Source: Myotis daubentonii (Eukaryota > Chordata > Mammalia > Chiroptera > Vespertilionidae). From it: 64,000 nt of DNA. Positions 45,416-57,960 of this stretch are shown piece after piece. The stretch's first letter is position 1, and each line of letters opens with the position of its first letter. The stretch covers positions 63,624,787 to 63,688,786 of the forward strand of contig NC_081842.1 in the NCBI RefSeq assembly GCF_963259705.1. The letters run 5' to 3'. The position numbers were made by a program, and so were the translations under genes. The notes under the pieces are model-generated. The model was not told the DNA's origin. It saw only the letters and a program-made list of their open reading frames with translations, and made no database searches.

Positions 45416-48279
45416 AGATATTATTATAGTGCCTGACCCATTATAATCACTTGATAAATGGGAGCTATATCATTTTATTCTATATCAAAAGTTGACAATC
45501 AATACCTTTTATTGAATTAAAAGGTACTGAATATGTTAAACTAAAATGAAATGTATTATCATAAACACACTCCCTTGAATCTTTTACTTTGCTATATACC
45601 AAAGAATCTTGAGTATTAAAAAGTCATTGTTGGGACAATTGGCAAAATCTAAATAAGATCTGTAAATTAGATGATATTATTGTATTAAAGTTACTTTCCT
45701 AATTTTGATAGTTTGACTGTAGTTATGTAGAAAGATGTCCTTGTATTTAGGAAATTCATTCTGAAATAGTTACTGGTAAAGGTGCATACTGTCTGCCACT
45801 TACTTTCAAGTGGTTCAGAAGATATATACATGCACATTTCTGTATACATTTGAAAATCTAAGTGAAGGTAGTTTGAGAAATCTAGTAACTTATTCCTAAT
45901 TCCGAGATTGTGTTGCAATAAAAAGTTACAATTAAAAAATATATTGTTGAATGGATGAGTGACTAAATGAGGGAGTGAGAACAAGAATTAATCTAGTATC
46001 ATCAAAATCATTTTAGACATCTGTGTCAATGTAAGAAATGTCCAAACTGTAAGAATTTTTATGAGTTTATGAGTCAAACTGATGACAATTGCTGGGAAGC
46101 AAAATCTCAATGGATTGAGAAAATGCTGCACAGAATGGCATTTTGCACATTATTGTATACATTACAATCAAAGGAGGAGGCATAAGGAGGATTACCTACA
46201 ATTCATTGGTGATAGATTAGGGAGGCAGGAGAAAGCAAAGCAGGGAAATATCTGGAATTGGATAAAGAGTAAAATGAAGAGACAAATACTTCTTTTACAT
46301 GGGTGGGTAAAGGATAGTTAAAAATGAACATTTACAGCACATAGAGATAGTATTTGGTAAACAAGGTAACGATGATGGGTTTCCTGATCTCATCTCCCAT
46401 AGGGGATTTTCCCCTGGGGAGCCTAGAAAAAGGATTACTCTGACATTCGAAAGGTATGTTATCTTAGCTGCAAAAAGATAGTATGGAGACAGGCTTAGTT
46501 AAGCTAAAGATTGACCTTCTTTAGGGAAGATACCCGCCTAGGACATGTCTACCAGCCATGACTTGCTTTTAATTAGTTTTAATTTCATACCATCCTATGA
46601 GGTTAATTTAGGTCTCTGAGTTTGTAAGGTCGCCATGCAGGCCTCCCCTGAACTTTTCAGGTTTAGTATTCGGCCCCTTTTTCGTCCATATCTGATATAC
46701 CTGGTGCCCTTTGTAGCTTGCTTTTAGAATTCTTAAAGGACACTAAGACCTGAGATATTTGTAAGCTAATTCAAAAGGGGGGAAAGGTGAGTTTTCAGGT
46801 GTCTCATGTTTAGGCATCATGTCATTGAAATGGCAATCTTGTATACATGATAAAATTTTAGCATGTTTTAAAGAAAGTAATTTTTGTTACAAATGTTGCA
46901 AACTGCTATTATATGAAACTGCATTCACAATGTGAGATTATATAGGAAAAACAGAAGCCTGCTGCAACTGATAAAGTGATGTCTCTGTTTTTTAGGCTTT
47001 CAACAGGGGATAAATGCATGTGAAAACACTGTGGCTGCTTTCCCTGTTGGCTCCATATGAAGTATGATAGGGCTTACTGGAGAGCCACAAATTCAGCCAT
47101 CCAGCTACCCCACGGGCTTTATTATCAGATTCTGTTAAGTTTTCTTAGGGGAAAAAAAAAAAAAGGCTTTCAGCCTCCTAGCCTCCTATTTTGGGCAAGT
47201 CATTAAAATTGTATACTCTTTTCTAATTAAACACAAAACTTGTCTATGCAGCAGATACTCTAAGAAACCACAGTAATGGATTAATTGAATGAAAAAATCA
47301 TATAAGGAAATACCCACACATTTTCATATTTTCTTAAAATGGCCTGCGCAATTTGTTCTCGCACTACCAAGTGTGTCTAGTTTGATATGTCAAGAGCTCT
47401 TTTATTGTCCTAAAACATCCAAACAGTCATCCAATCAGACTTACATATATGGAAATACACACAAAGATACACACACTCATTTTTTCTATCTAGAAAGACC
47501 CCTTTTCAAAGAAAGAAAAGGAAAAAAAGGCCTAAGTAAAAGCCCCTTTCATCAGTTACAAGAGTGCTGTACCAATTACTTCCCTACAGGGTGACCTTTT
47601 CATCTTTTAATGGCATTTTGGAATAAAATCACCCTCCCTCATTGGGAGTGTTACGTGTGTCACATTTCCAATTCTATTTTCCTCTTGTTGGCACTGAATG
47701 AGGTCTAATGTATTCATGACCTAATTAGAGTAATTTTTGAATAATAATGACCTCCTGGGGGAGACTTTTTTTCTTAGTAATACTCAGACACATTAACTAG
47801 AACAAGTGTTTCTTAATTTTTAAGTGTTTTCCTGGTTATTGGAAGTATTTTTGCTTCATTTAAAATGGAAATTATATAGCAGGAATCCCTGGAGGAAATG
47901 GGAAGCACTTTGTTTTAGTTTTGGGGATGCTTTCATCTCTTGGGGATGCAGGAACCCTGTTATGTTGTTGTTGTTGCTGTGTTCATCTTTTCTTTCATTC
48001 TGAGAGGTGTGACAGTGTTCAAGAAAGACATATCACAACATTTGGGGAAAAGAGCATAAACAATTCAGACAGCCCTTCTTACAGCTGTGTCTCTGGTTTT
48101 CTGAGTCAGTAGCACCATGCCTTTTATTCCAACCATCTCTTTTCTTGCAATCTTATCCTTTTCTAAGATGGAAATAAATTATAAGATACCCAAAAGCAAA
48201 TAGACATATTGATGCATTTTGGAACCATATCGATGCCCTTCAATCATGAAATACTAAGTGGTTTTATTTTGAGTAAACC

Positions 48280-48280
<1 letters not shown>
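45416..48280. other. Repeat-poor unique sequence
   Basis: About 2.9 kb; a MIR tail scrap at 45418-45475 (cctgacccattataatcact). No gene. Frames at 45691-45984 and 47289-47594 show no domain. Confidence 0.5.
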
Positions 48281-48324
<44 letters not shown>

Positions 48325-48336
48325 CGCGCACGCGCA
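48281..48336. repeat. (TG)n(CG)n compound microsatellite
   Basis: About 18 TG units pass into about 8 CG units. Strict purine-pyrimidine alternation, so a strong Z-DNA candidate. Confidence 0.95.
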
Positions 48337-48795
48337 CTTGCATGCACACATACCTGCCTTCACCCAAGAGATCAACAGAACTGACAACAACATGCATCCA
48401 GTCCCTATCACCACTGGGAACCCGTGCTATTTAATCCTCCATCTCCGTGCATGCCTCCCCTAATCTCCTAATCTGACTTAATGTAGCACTCTCACATGAC
48501 CTTGTTATGTCCCTGGAACTCTCAGTCTGTCATTAAAATACATTGTACTATTGAACTCCTCATCTACCTCCTCACTTTAATGGAAACCTGACCTTTACCT
48601 GGGTGAAGATCCAATACTGCCATATCTGTCTCAAATGGTAACTGCCTTTTTTCTCTACCCACCACCCTTCTAAAACAGGTCCTTGAGGTAGAATTAAAGT
48701 ACTTGCTCCTCATTGCTTCTCATAAACCACTCTTCTTTCCTCCTCTTTCAAAGTTCTTAGCTCCTCTGCAGCTCCTCATCAGACATTATTATTTA
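48337..48795. other. CT-rich sequence, possible old LINE relic
   Basis: Pyrimidine-rich text resembling a decayed L2-type LINE, continued after the Helitron at 48979-49560. I cannot align it to a defined part. No gene. Confidence 0.3.
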
Positions 48796-48978
48796 CTAGA
48801 GGCCCGATGCAGGAAATTCATGCAAGGGCCTTGGCCCTGGCCCCTGCCCACTGCTGCTGCAGCTGGGGGCCTCTGCCACCTCTGCCTCAGCCCCTGCCCA
48901 CTGCGGCTTTGTCAGGAAGGAAGGATGTCCGGAAGGACGTCTAGTCTAATTAGCATATTATGCTTTTATTATTATAGA
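48796..48978 (-). mobile_element. Short HeliBat Helitron, reverse
   Basis: 183 bp. Starts ctagaggcccgatgcagg after A and ends ctaattagcatattatgctt...ataga before T. The hairpin is altered (tgcaggaaattcatgca). It shares its subterminal text gaaggatgtccgg with the element at 59514. Confidence 0.88.
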
Positions 48979-50795
48979 TTACCATTCTTTTTCATTCCTA
49001 TAACAACATTCCATTCTCCCAATTCTAGCAGGCTCACTCTCTTTTGTTCTACTTGTGTTGTTATATAAAAATATCCCTCTTCCTTATATTCCAAACTCAT
49101 TTAGTCTAATATGTACACCCCAAGAATTTTTTGTCCCCATCAGGACCTATCCTTTTTCACTGAGCAATATTTTTCCCTAATGTTTCCCATTCATTAGGCT
49201 CCTTTGACACCGTTATTTTTCAGTATAATCATACCCTTTCATACCTGCTCACCTCCATGACTCCTCCTACTTTCTTACTTGTGCAACAAAACCCAAAGCT
49301 TAATGCAATCAAAATACTGATCTTTTTGCATATCCATTCAAACACTTAAATTTGACACTAAACCACCATTCATCCTCTTTTAATTATATGACCACAAATT
49401 CCAACTGGGCTTTTTGAACTATCCAAGAATAGTACTCTATTTCCTTAGTCAATGTTTCTTCACACTCACTAAAATGAATATTTCATACCTTCTCCTCATT
49501 GCGTAAATAACCCTCCTCTTTTTCCTTCCAATCTCTCTCATTTCTGTCCCATCCACATATGATTTTTCGTTTACCTTAAAGGGAAGAGGAACAAGACTTC
49601 CTGCTTAACATAAAAAGAGTTTGGAACTATGGGGGGAGAATAAGCCTGTAGGTTGTTTCCAAACTAGGTTGGAGATTTAGGGGTTCTAGACATTGTTTTG
49701 CTCTTAAATAGCTCTCTAAACCTAGGAAAGTATTTAAAGTTCTTAGAATCTCTTTCTTTAGGTCTAAATTGAGATATGTGAATAGAGGCGTTATAGGAAT
49801 ACCTTATAGAAATAAACAGGTTTAAGGAGATGCTTGAAAATCTTGTGCTATTGCAATCTCATCTGTCAAATTCTGCATCCATCCTGATGGTTGAGACCAT
49901 GGAGAGGATGGAGAGAGAGGGAACTTAGAACCAAGAAAGTGGAAAGTTTGGGAGGTGTAGGAAAAGAAGTTGGTCTTCTAAAAGCTTACTAAAATGTCCT
50001 TTTTTTAAACTACATAATTACTATTCAGATTAAAATCTACTGACATTATAGGATATTACAACACCATTTTCACATTTGTGAAAAAGACTGTCCTGAATGC
50101 AATTTTTTTTAAGTAAAGGAAGCTTTTTAAGGCAACAAATAGCCACAAGTAAAATCATCATCATCATCATCAAAACCTGAAAGGTGAAACAAAGGCAGGG
50201 AACCTACTGTGCCTCCATAGTTTTAAATTGAAGCAACATATTATGACTGAAAAAGTACTGAGCACTGCAGGTTCAGGAATGGTTAGATGCGCAGCGCAGA
50301 GCCTATGCTGGCGCATAAAGCAGCTTTATACTCATTCAAAAAGGTGTCAGCACTGGGCAAACCTTCAAGTATTTCCTCTAAATGAATTAAAAAGAGTGCC
50401 TCCTCTATGTGGAAAAGGGGCCATTTTCATGGTGTGGCTGTGATTCTTTTCCCACCTACACCAAGAATGAGAAGCTTGACAAGCTGGCACACAGAGGGAA
50501 CTTGGCTCACAGTGGTCCCTGTTGGCTGGGTGTTCTTGCGCAGGGCACCATACTCATCTGGAAGCAAGACCCTGGAGGCATGAGTCTGCTAATTTTGCAT
50601 GTGTTAAGAGAATAGAAGAATAGTCAAAGTAAATCCTAAGCTCTTTAAGCATATGCCTCAAAGGACAAGTAATTGCTTCCTGATGTATCTATCAGACATG
50701 GAGTGCTGTCTACCTAGATCCTAGAACAATTTTATGTAAAGAGGCATTTCTTATATTGTTCAAAGTAATGGAGCTTGATTAATTTTACAATTAAA
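48979..50795. other. Unique or heavily decayed sequence
   Basis: A short (CAT)n run at 50154-50173. The 50228-50615 stretch is GC-richer than its surroundings but has no convincing exon. No gene called. Confidence 0.45.
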
Positions 50796-50808
50796 AACTA
50801 TAGCCATC

Positions 50809-51050
50809 TGCCCTGGCTGGGGGTGGCGGTGGGGTGGGGGGTCAGTTGGTTGGAATGTCCTCCAGTACACCTAAAGGTGGCAGGTTAGGTTCCCCGTCAG
50901 GATACATATGTAGCTTGTGGGTTCCATACATATGGGAGGCAACCAATCAATGGTTCTCTCTCACATCAATGTTTCTTTTCTCTTTCCTCCTCCCTCTATC
51001 TCTCTAAAATCAATAAAAAAATATCCTTGGGTGAGGACTGAGAAAACAGC
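50809..51050 (+). mobile_element. VES SINE with G-rich head insertion
   Basis: SINE with a 13-bp target duplication, one mismatch (aactatagccatc 50796-50808, aaccatagccatc 51051-51063). A G-rich run (gggggtggcggtggggtggg) interrupts the tRNA-like head, which should impair the A box. Confidence 0.9.
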
Positions 51051-51189
51051 AACCATAGCCATCAATGAGAAAGGAAAATTCTTTTTAGTGAAATTTCCTG
51101 GAAAACCTAAATAACTATATGGGGAGGGGGGATGAAACTCACCTCTTATCTTGCAATATACAAAAAAAATAATTCAAAACTTATCACAG

Positions 51190-51413
51190 CCCTAACCAGT
51201 TTGGCTCAGTGGATAGAGCATCAGCCTGTGGACTGAAGGGTCCCAGGTTCGATTCAGGCCAAGGGCACATGCCCAGGTTGCAGGCTCGATCCCCAGTAGG
51301 GGGCGTGCAGGAGGCAGCCAATCAATGATTCTCTCTCATCATTGATGTTTCTATCTCTCTCTCCCTCTTCCTTCCTCTCTGAAATCAATAAAGAAATATA
51401 TTTAAAAAAAAAC
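51190..51413 (+). mobile_element. VES SINE, near-consensus copy
   Basis: The cleanest VES copy in the window: ccctaaccagtttggctcag, ggttcgattcaggccaaggg, gatccccagtagggggcgtg, atcaatgattctctctcatc, aatcaataaagaaatatatt. Short flanking repeat tatcacag on each side. Likely among the youngest insertions. Confidence 0.93.
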
Positions 51414-54239
51414 AACAACATATCACAGACCTAGACATTAAAGCCAAAATCATAAAGATTATCAGAAGAAAATATAGGAATATACAAGATCTTAGGTATA
51501 TGAAGATTTCTTACATAGGACAGAGAAAGCTCTAACCAAATGGAAATTTTGAGCTTCACTAAATTTCAATCATTTGCTTGTCAAGTGATACCATTAAGAA
51601 ATAAACAGACAGGGCACAGGCCGAGGAGAAAGACTTGCATGCATACATCTGACAATGGACGAGCATCTAAATCTCTGTACCTGGGAGTTCATCACCTTAC
51701 ATTAAATTGCCTCAGTTGATTAATAAGGTTCTCACACCCTCCATCATACTGGAAAACTATATGAAAGAGCGAAATGTGGGCCTTAAGCAAATTCCAACCC
51801 CAAAACTTCAGGGAGACTCATGATTTTTGAGCCTTTGAGAAACTATTTCTATTATGTCCTAACAACTGCCAACACAAAGTCACTCTGTTTACTATCAACC
51901 CTGAGAGGAAAGTGCATGTTGCAGCACTAGTCTGGAAGTGTCCCGACGTTCATGGATAAATAGCAGGCAGATTTTTGAAAGTTCAATGCTAACACAACTT
52001 TCTGTGGCTCTTAGCTCTGACTCTCTAGTATAGTTTATCAGCTTCCCAGATAAAAGTTTTCTTCTAGACTGATCTTGCTATGCTTGTTTCTGCCTTCAAT
52101 TCAGAGTTTCCTACCTCATGGCTCAGAAAAGAATTTAAAATAAATCTTTATAAACAAATTCATTGTTACTCAATAAGTATTGGAATGCCTGGTCTGTGAA
52201 AGACGCTGTACTAAGTCCTATGAAAATGCCATTCTTCTAGTGCAGGGTAGTTCCTATCCACCTTGATCCCCTTATATAAGTACCAAGGATGCGACAGAGG
52301 AGCCTAGGGATAAATAAGAGAATCCTATGACCATCTGAGATATTTTAATTACTAGTGAACTCTACAACTCAGTGTTCTTTTCTGTTGTGAAATCCAGGTT
52401 TTATTAAACTGACCTAATCGATAGCAGTCCACTTTCAGGGGGAGCTCAGAGACAGTCCTGGGGATCGGAGCATATAATCCACTGAATCTGCACAGTGATT
52501 TCCGATGACTGAGTGACGAGGGCTGTCTTTGTGTGATGATTATAACAAATTTAGCAAGAGGTCTTGGGAAGCTGGTTAGGAATGCACAGAACAACTTAAT
52601 CATTCATGTCAAAAACACTGAAAGTGACTTTGCTATTTCTCTATAGAACTTGACACATACCTACCAGGAATCCTATACATCCTTTAAAACTTTTTACTAC
52701 CTTACTCCAATAATAAGGTCTTATTTTAAAAGGGGACAATGCCACAGTTTCAAAGTGCAAGTATTTTTCACTTACCAACTCTATTTAGTTCCTGGATTTA
52801 GAGATGAGTACTCAAATAGCATGTGCAGGCAGCAAGGGTTACATATGTATCTGAACGTATTCAGTTTTTTGCTTGTTTGCTGGTTAGTTAGTTTGTTTCA
52901 GATAGCAAGTCAGAGATCAAGGAATACTTTATAAATATATCGAACTCTTCTATATTCTGATTTTGGATAGTGGAAGTTTAGATAACTAGAGGGGGAAAGT
53001 TTGTGGTTTTATGCTATTCTTTTAGTTTTATTCTAAGGTATGTATTTCAAAATTTAACTTAGCCCCAAATTTTCACCAGCTGTATAGGTTTAAGGGCCCA
53101 AGTATTTATGATATAGTCTGAAATTGCAATCATCTCTTTAGCTCATAGCTTAATTGCACTGGGAAATTCACTGTCTTAATAGAGTTATAAGCAGTGCACA
53201 TGGATTATGAATTTATGTATATGGATTATGGTCTTATGCATTTGAGGAAGAAAAAGGCACAGATGGTTGGGCTCCATAAACTACTTCATTGGTGTATCAA
53301 ATAAGCACAGGTAACAATTCAGGGAGATGTGAATGGAAGGGAAGAAAGGGAGAAGAAATTATGTGCAGGTAAATTCATTGTATTCTTACTCTGCAGTAGA
53401 AAATTAGCTTCTGAACTGTCTACCCTCAGTTATATTGTAGAAAAATCAAAGCATAACTTGGCTTGTTTCAACTCTTTCCTGGATGGAATACACACAAGCC
53501 AGGGGTCAGGGGCTAAGGACTCCAATGAAAGTATTTGTAATCACCCACTGAGAACACAGATATTGAAGTCCACAGAAAATAAGTGTACTATATCAAATTC
53601 ACGAGGCATTCAGCTGTTCTAAGAATTTTTCGCTTGGCCTAAATGTGTATGATATTGACCTCATGAACTAGGGTAGAAAGCCACCCATTAGAAAGAAAGT
53701 TGGGAATAAATTTCCACTTTTATAGCCTGGAAGACTGGGACAATAGAAGCTCAAATGATGTAAAGGAAACGCACAAACTGTTTGGTAGAGTCAAGTTGCA
53801 AATGGACTTCACTATATCATTGGCTAAAAAGGGAACTCTGTCTGAGGATTGATTAAACCCATTGTCCACAAGTTGCCTGGGGTTGCAATTCATTTATAGA
53901 AAGAACCTGGTCAGAGAAGTAGAAATTCTTACTCTTAAAATATCACTCAAAGTAAAAGGTTCATTAATGATGAATTACTAGGAAGATAGACTCTTGGTTC
54001 CTTTTTCTCCCCTAGGGCAATCTGCGTGTTTTGTAATTTGGGAATTAAGAGATTGGGCAGTTTGTAGACAAAGAGAACTGTCAGGGAAACTGCAGCAGAC
54101 TGTTAATCCCAGGCTGAATTCTTGAGAACTCACAGTTCAAATGGAAGGTAATATCTCACTGTGGTGGCTGCCCAGTTTTCACTTCACTGCTAAGTGAAAA
54201 CACATAGCAAAGTCTAGCATTCATTTATGTCATCTATAC

Positions 54240-54240
<1 letters not shown>
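51414..54240. other. Repeat-poor unique sequence
   Basis: About 2.8 kb without a recognisable young repeat. Frames at 52650-52934 and 53329-53622 show no domain. A MIR/L2 scrap may lie near 52170-52210. Confidence 0.5.

Positions 54241-54241
<1 letters not shown>

Positions 54242-54284
<43 letters not shown>
54242..54284. repeat. (TG)n microsatellite
   Basis: About 21 units. Confidence 0.96.
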
Positions 54285-54286
<2 letters not shown>

Positions 54287-55200
54287 TGTTTACAATGTAT
54301 CAGATTCTAAGCACTGCTTTAGGCCCTGGAGACACAATAGGAAAAGGTGGTCTTTGTGGAATTTTCATCGTAGTTGAGCAAACAGAAAATTAACAAGAAA
54401 AATACTACAGATAGAATATAATTTTAAGTAATGATCAGTGTTAGTTAAAGCAGAAAAGATTCCAACAGGTGAAAGGCTTTAAGCCTTCCCTGACACAGAG
54501 GGATGTGAGTGTTGAGCCATGTATACATGTCTGGGAGAAGAACATTCTAGGCAGGAAAAGTATCACGTGCAAGAAGAACCTTGAGGTACAGTAAGCCCGA
54601 CATATTGGAAGACAATAAGAGGCAATTTTAACAGGAGTAGCTGGATGAGAACATCTGCAGCAAATGAGCTTGAAGAGTTATGAAGAAGACAGACCACACA
54701 GGTTCTCATTGTCCATGGTATAGCCTCTGGCTGTTTTTAGAGATGGGAAGAACACCATTAAAGGGGTGACCAAGGGAATGACATAAAGTGACTTAAAGAT
54801 GACTGTACTACCATATGAATACAGGTAGTTTGGGTATAAGAATGAACAAAATGATATGAGTTAGGGGACTCCTAAAGTAGTTTAGGCAAAAGGGGATGGC
54901 AACTTGGATAAGAGTTTTAGCTATGGAAATGGCAAGAAGGATAAAAATTTTGTACATGAAAGGTAATCAAACAAGTTTTGCTGACTGATGGGCTGTAATG
55001 TGTGAAAGAATAAAGATGAATCAACAATGGCTTGTCAGTTTGGGAAATATAACCATTGTTAAGATTAGGGACACATGGGAAGGCTAGATTTGAAGCAAAG
55101 GGACCTCAAGAGTTCTAATTTGGACATGATAATTTTTATGACTCTTGAAAATCAAAGGGGTGATGCTAAATAGAAAATTGAATATATGTATCTAACAGTT
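54285..55200 (-). mobile_element. LINE-2 relic, antisense (3' part)
   Basis: Decayed L2 on the minus strand. Antisense landmarks include ctgggagaagaacattctag, agtatcacgtgcaagaagaa, ggcttgtcagtttgggaaat and caagagttctaatttggaca. With 55970-56945 and 57213-57960 it may represent most of an L2, its 5' end at the right. Confidence 0.6.
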
Positions 55201-55289
55201 GGGAAGTATTAATACAAGAGGAGAACAGTTGGAATTGTATTTAAAATTACATATTATTATGGAAAATCTCAACAATACCTGATTTAATC

Positions 55290-55965
55290 CAGACTTCCCA
55301 TTTAATTACTTTAATAATTATCAACTCATGAACAACATTATTTCATCTATACTCCCACCACTTTCTTCTTTTTTATATTGTTTTGAAGCAAAACCCAGAT
55401 ATTGTATCAATTTATTAGTAAAGACATACATATTTCACTATATATGCAGTTGGAATTTACAACTATGGGTAAGGACAAGATAATTCAGGCAAAAAGTAAA
55501 TAGAGCTGAGAAGCATCATTAAGTTCCAGTTTCTTAAGAATTTGATGGCTATATGATAATATTGTTATCTAGAATCACTATCCTGTGCATCACATTTCTA
55601 GGGCTTGTTTTCTACTCATTGCAAGTTTGTGTCCTTAAACAACATCTGTCCTATCCACCTATCCATCCCCTGGTAGCCACTGTTTTATTCACTGTTTTTA
55701 CAAATTCAGCTTTTTAAGATTCCGCTTAAAAGTGCCATCATACGGTACTTGTTTTTCTCTGACTGATCTCACTTGACATATTATGTTCAAGAACTTAATG
55801 ATTCTAACCACTATAAAGAAAGGATCATTATGTAACACAATGAAGGTGCTAATTATTGCTGCAATGGCAATTATATTACAGTATGCAGACATATAAATTA
55901 ACATGTTATACACCTTAAATCTGTACAGTGTTATATGTCAAAGATATCACAATAAAGTAAATAAA
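55290..55965. mobile_element. Old L1 3' UTR with an internal inversion
   Basis: 55545-55810 is antisense L1 3' UTR (catcccctggtagccactg, actgatctcacttgacatat). 55815-55965 is sense L1 3' end (acaccttaaatctgtacagt, atatcacaataaagtaaata). This inverted-then-direct arrangement is the product expected from twin priming. 55290-55540 is probably more of the same antisense element. Confidence 0.55.
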
Positions 55966-55969
55966 TCCA

Positions 55970-56945
55970 TCAGGGCAGTTGGGGTGGGTAGAAATGAGGA
56001 GAAGGATGAGGTTAGAGTTTTGGAGTATTCCAAATTTTGAGTTCAGAAAGATAATTTCACAAAGGACATAGAGGAAGAGTATGAAGGAAACTAGGGCAAT
56101 CTTGTATCATAGGAGTCAAGTGAAAATAATATTTCTGTCCTGTCAAATACTGCTGAGAGATAGAATACTATTGGCACAAAGAACTGAGTGTTGGATTTAA
56201 CAAGGTGGAAATCATTGTTAATTTGACAAGAGTAGTTTCCTTCACATGATCAGGACAAAGTTTTGAGTGGAATGGATTGAGGAGAGAATGGCAAATGATG
56301 AATTTTAGACAACAAATATAAATAACTCTTTTGAGGTGATTTTTTAGAGGAAAAGCAAAGAAATGGGACAGAAGCTTGAAGGGAATATTGGGTCAAGAGG
56401 GAATTTCATATCATGGAAGATATTACCACATGTTAATATGCTGATAAAAATGAGCTGCTATAGAGGAGAAAGTTGATGATGTAGGAGATAGAGGTCAAGT
56501 GCAAAACAAAATCCATTAGCAGGTGAAGGGAAACGGCCTCCAGCGCACAAGTGCAGGGGTTGGCTTTAGATAGAGTGGCGACAGTTCATCAATTTTAACA
56601 GGAGGAAAGGCAAAGTATATTGATCCAAATGCAGGCAGGTTAGTAGATTTGATGGAAGACAAGTGAGTATTATTGCATTCAGAATGCTTTTATTTTCTCA
56701 AATAAATATTGAGGTCATCAGTTGATAATGAAGTAGGACTAGGTCTTATCAGATATTTCAGGAGAAAGAAAAAGGTGTGAAATATTCCTCCTAAAAATGA
56801 AAAAGCAAACTGACAGGAAATAGTGTACACATGTTGGTAGTGCTGAATTCCCATTTGAAATGTGTCATCAAAAATTAGGGCCTGTCCAGTCACAGAGTTT
56901 GGTGTTTCTCTCCACCTTTTTTCGCTGCTCATGTACATTAATGGA
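55970..56945 (-). mobile_element. LINE-2 relic, antisense (reverse-transcriptase part)
   Basis: Antisense of the L2 RT region. The text around 56140-56230 (aaatactgctgagagataga, acaaggtggaaatcattgtt, gacaagagtagtttc) is complementary to the motif-A segment of CR1/L2 reverse transcriptase. Long decayed; no open frame. Confidence 0.6.
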
Positions 56946-56967
56946 AGAAGATAAAGGCTGGGTTTTT

Positions 56968-57212
56968 TTTGATGTAGTTAATCCTTGCCTGAGGATATTT
57001 TTACATTGATTTTTAGAGAGAGTGGAAGGGAGAGGAGAGAGACAGAGAAAGAGAAATATCAATGTGAGAGAGACACATCAATTGGTTGTCTCCCATACAA
57101 CCAGGGCCAGGGATTGCGTCTGCAATGGAAGTACATGCCCTTGACTATAATCAAAACCAGGAACCTTCAGTCCAAGGGCCAATGCTCTATCCACTGAGGC
57201 AAACTGGCTAGG
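56968..57212 (-). mobile_element. VES SINE, reverse, nested in L2
   Basis: Antisense SINE. Flanks agataaaggctgggttttt and agagaaaggttgaatttt look like a worn target duplication. Confidence 0.88.
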
Positions 57213-57960
57213 GCAGAGAAAGGTTGAATTTTACCAAGTAGGGTTTTGACATGTTGGAGGAAAACCAAGTTTGAGTTGATGGTGTTTGCAAGGGGTTGCT
57301 TACAGTGATGAGTCATTGGTATCTAGGTGTGGTACAAAAGGAAATGGAAACAGGACAAGAAAGAAGAGAGAAAGTGAAAATAAGAAAAGATTTTGAAGTT
57401 GGTGATAACAGTGTGTAGTGAAAATCATGGGGATGGTTGGCTGAGATTGGGGAAAACATTGGTGGAAGTGAAACAAATAAGAAGTTGATACCCCAAGGTG
57501 TTGGATTATATACCAATGTGTTGAACAGAACAGAGATTCAAGTCTACTCAAGGACAGTGAACAGGTTCCAAATATTCATAATGAAAGAATGAATGACCTG
57601 TTGGTCAGTGAATGATTCAAACAATAAGCAGTAGTAGATGGTGTAGTATGGTGGCAGGTTTCAATGGCTCTTAAGTTACTCAGAGAGGAGAAAAGAGAAA
57701 TGGGCTGGCGTGGCAACAGGGAGCATGAGGGAAGCCTCCCTCCTTTCCCTGTAGAGGGCGACAGGGGCATCTGTGATCTCAAGGAATATTTACTTTTCAA
57801 TTAGGGCAAGTACAAGAGGAGGATGCTCATAGAAATGATGGAGGGGAAATGGGATTTGCTGATGAGAGGCTGTGCAATTAAATGGTTTTGTGAGAGAGCT
57901 AAAAAGGGATGGAAGTTTAGGTCAGATTACAGGTTGCATAGAGCTCCATTAAGTTGAGTC
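57213..57960 (-). mobile_element. Probable LINE-2 relic, antisense (5' part)
   Basis: Purine-rich strand in the same orientation and register as the L2 segments to the left. Weak text similarity only, so the assignment leans on position. Confidence 0.4.

Noticed and set aside
50228..50615. Possible exon or processed pseudogene in GC-richer stretch
   Set aside because: Neither frame (50228-50443, 50409-50615) is recognisable and there is no poly-A tail or target duplication.
51190..51270. tRNA gene
   Set aside because: The tRNA-like box sequences belong to VES SINE heads; the same head recurs through the window with SINE bodies and tails.
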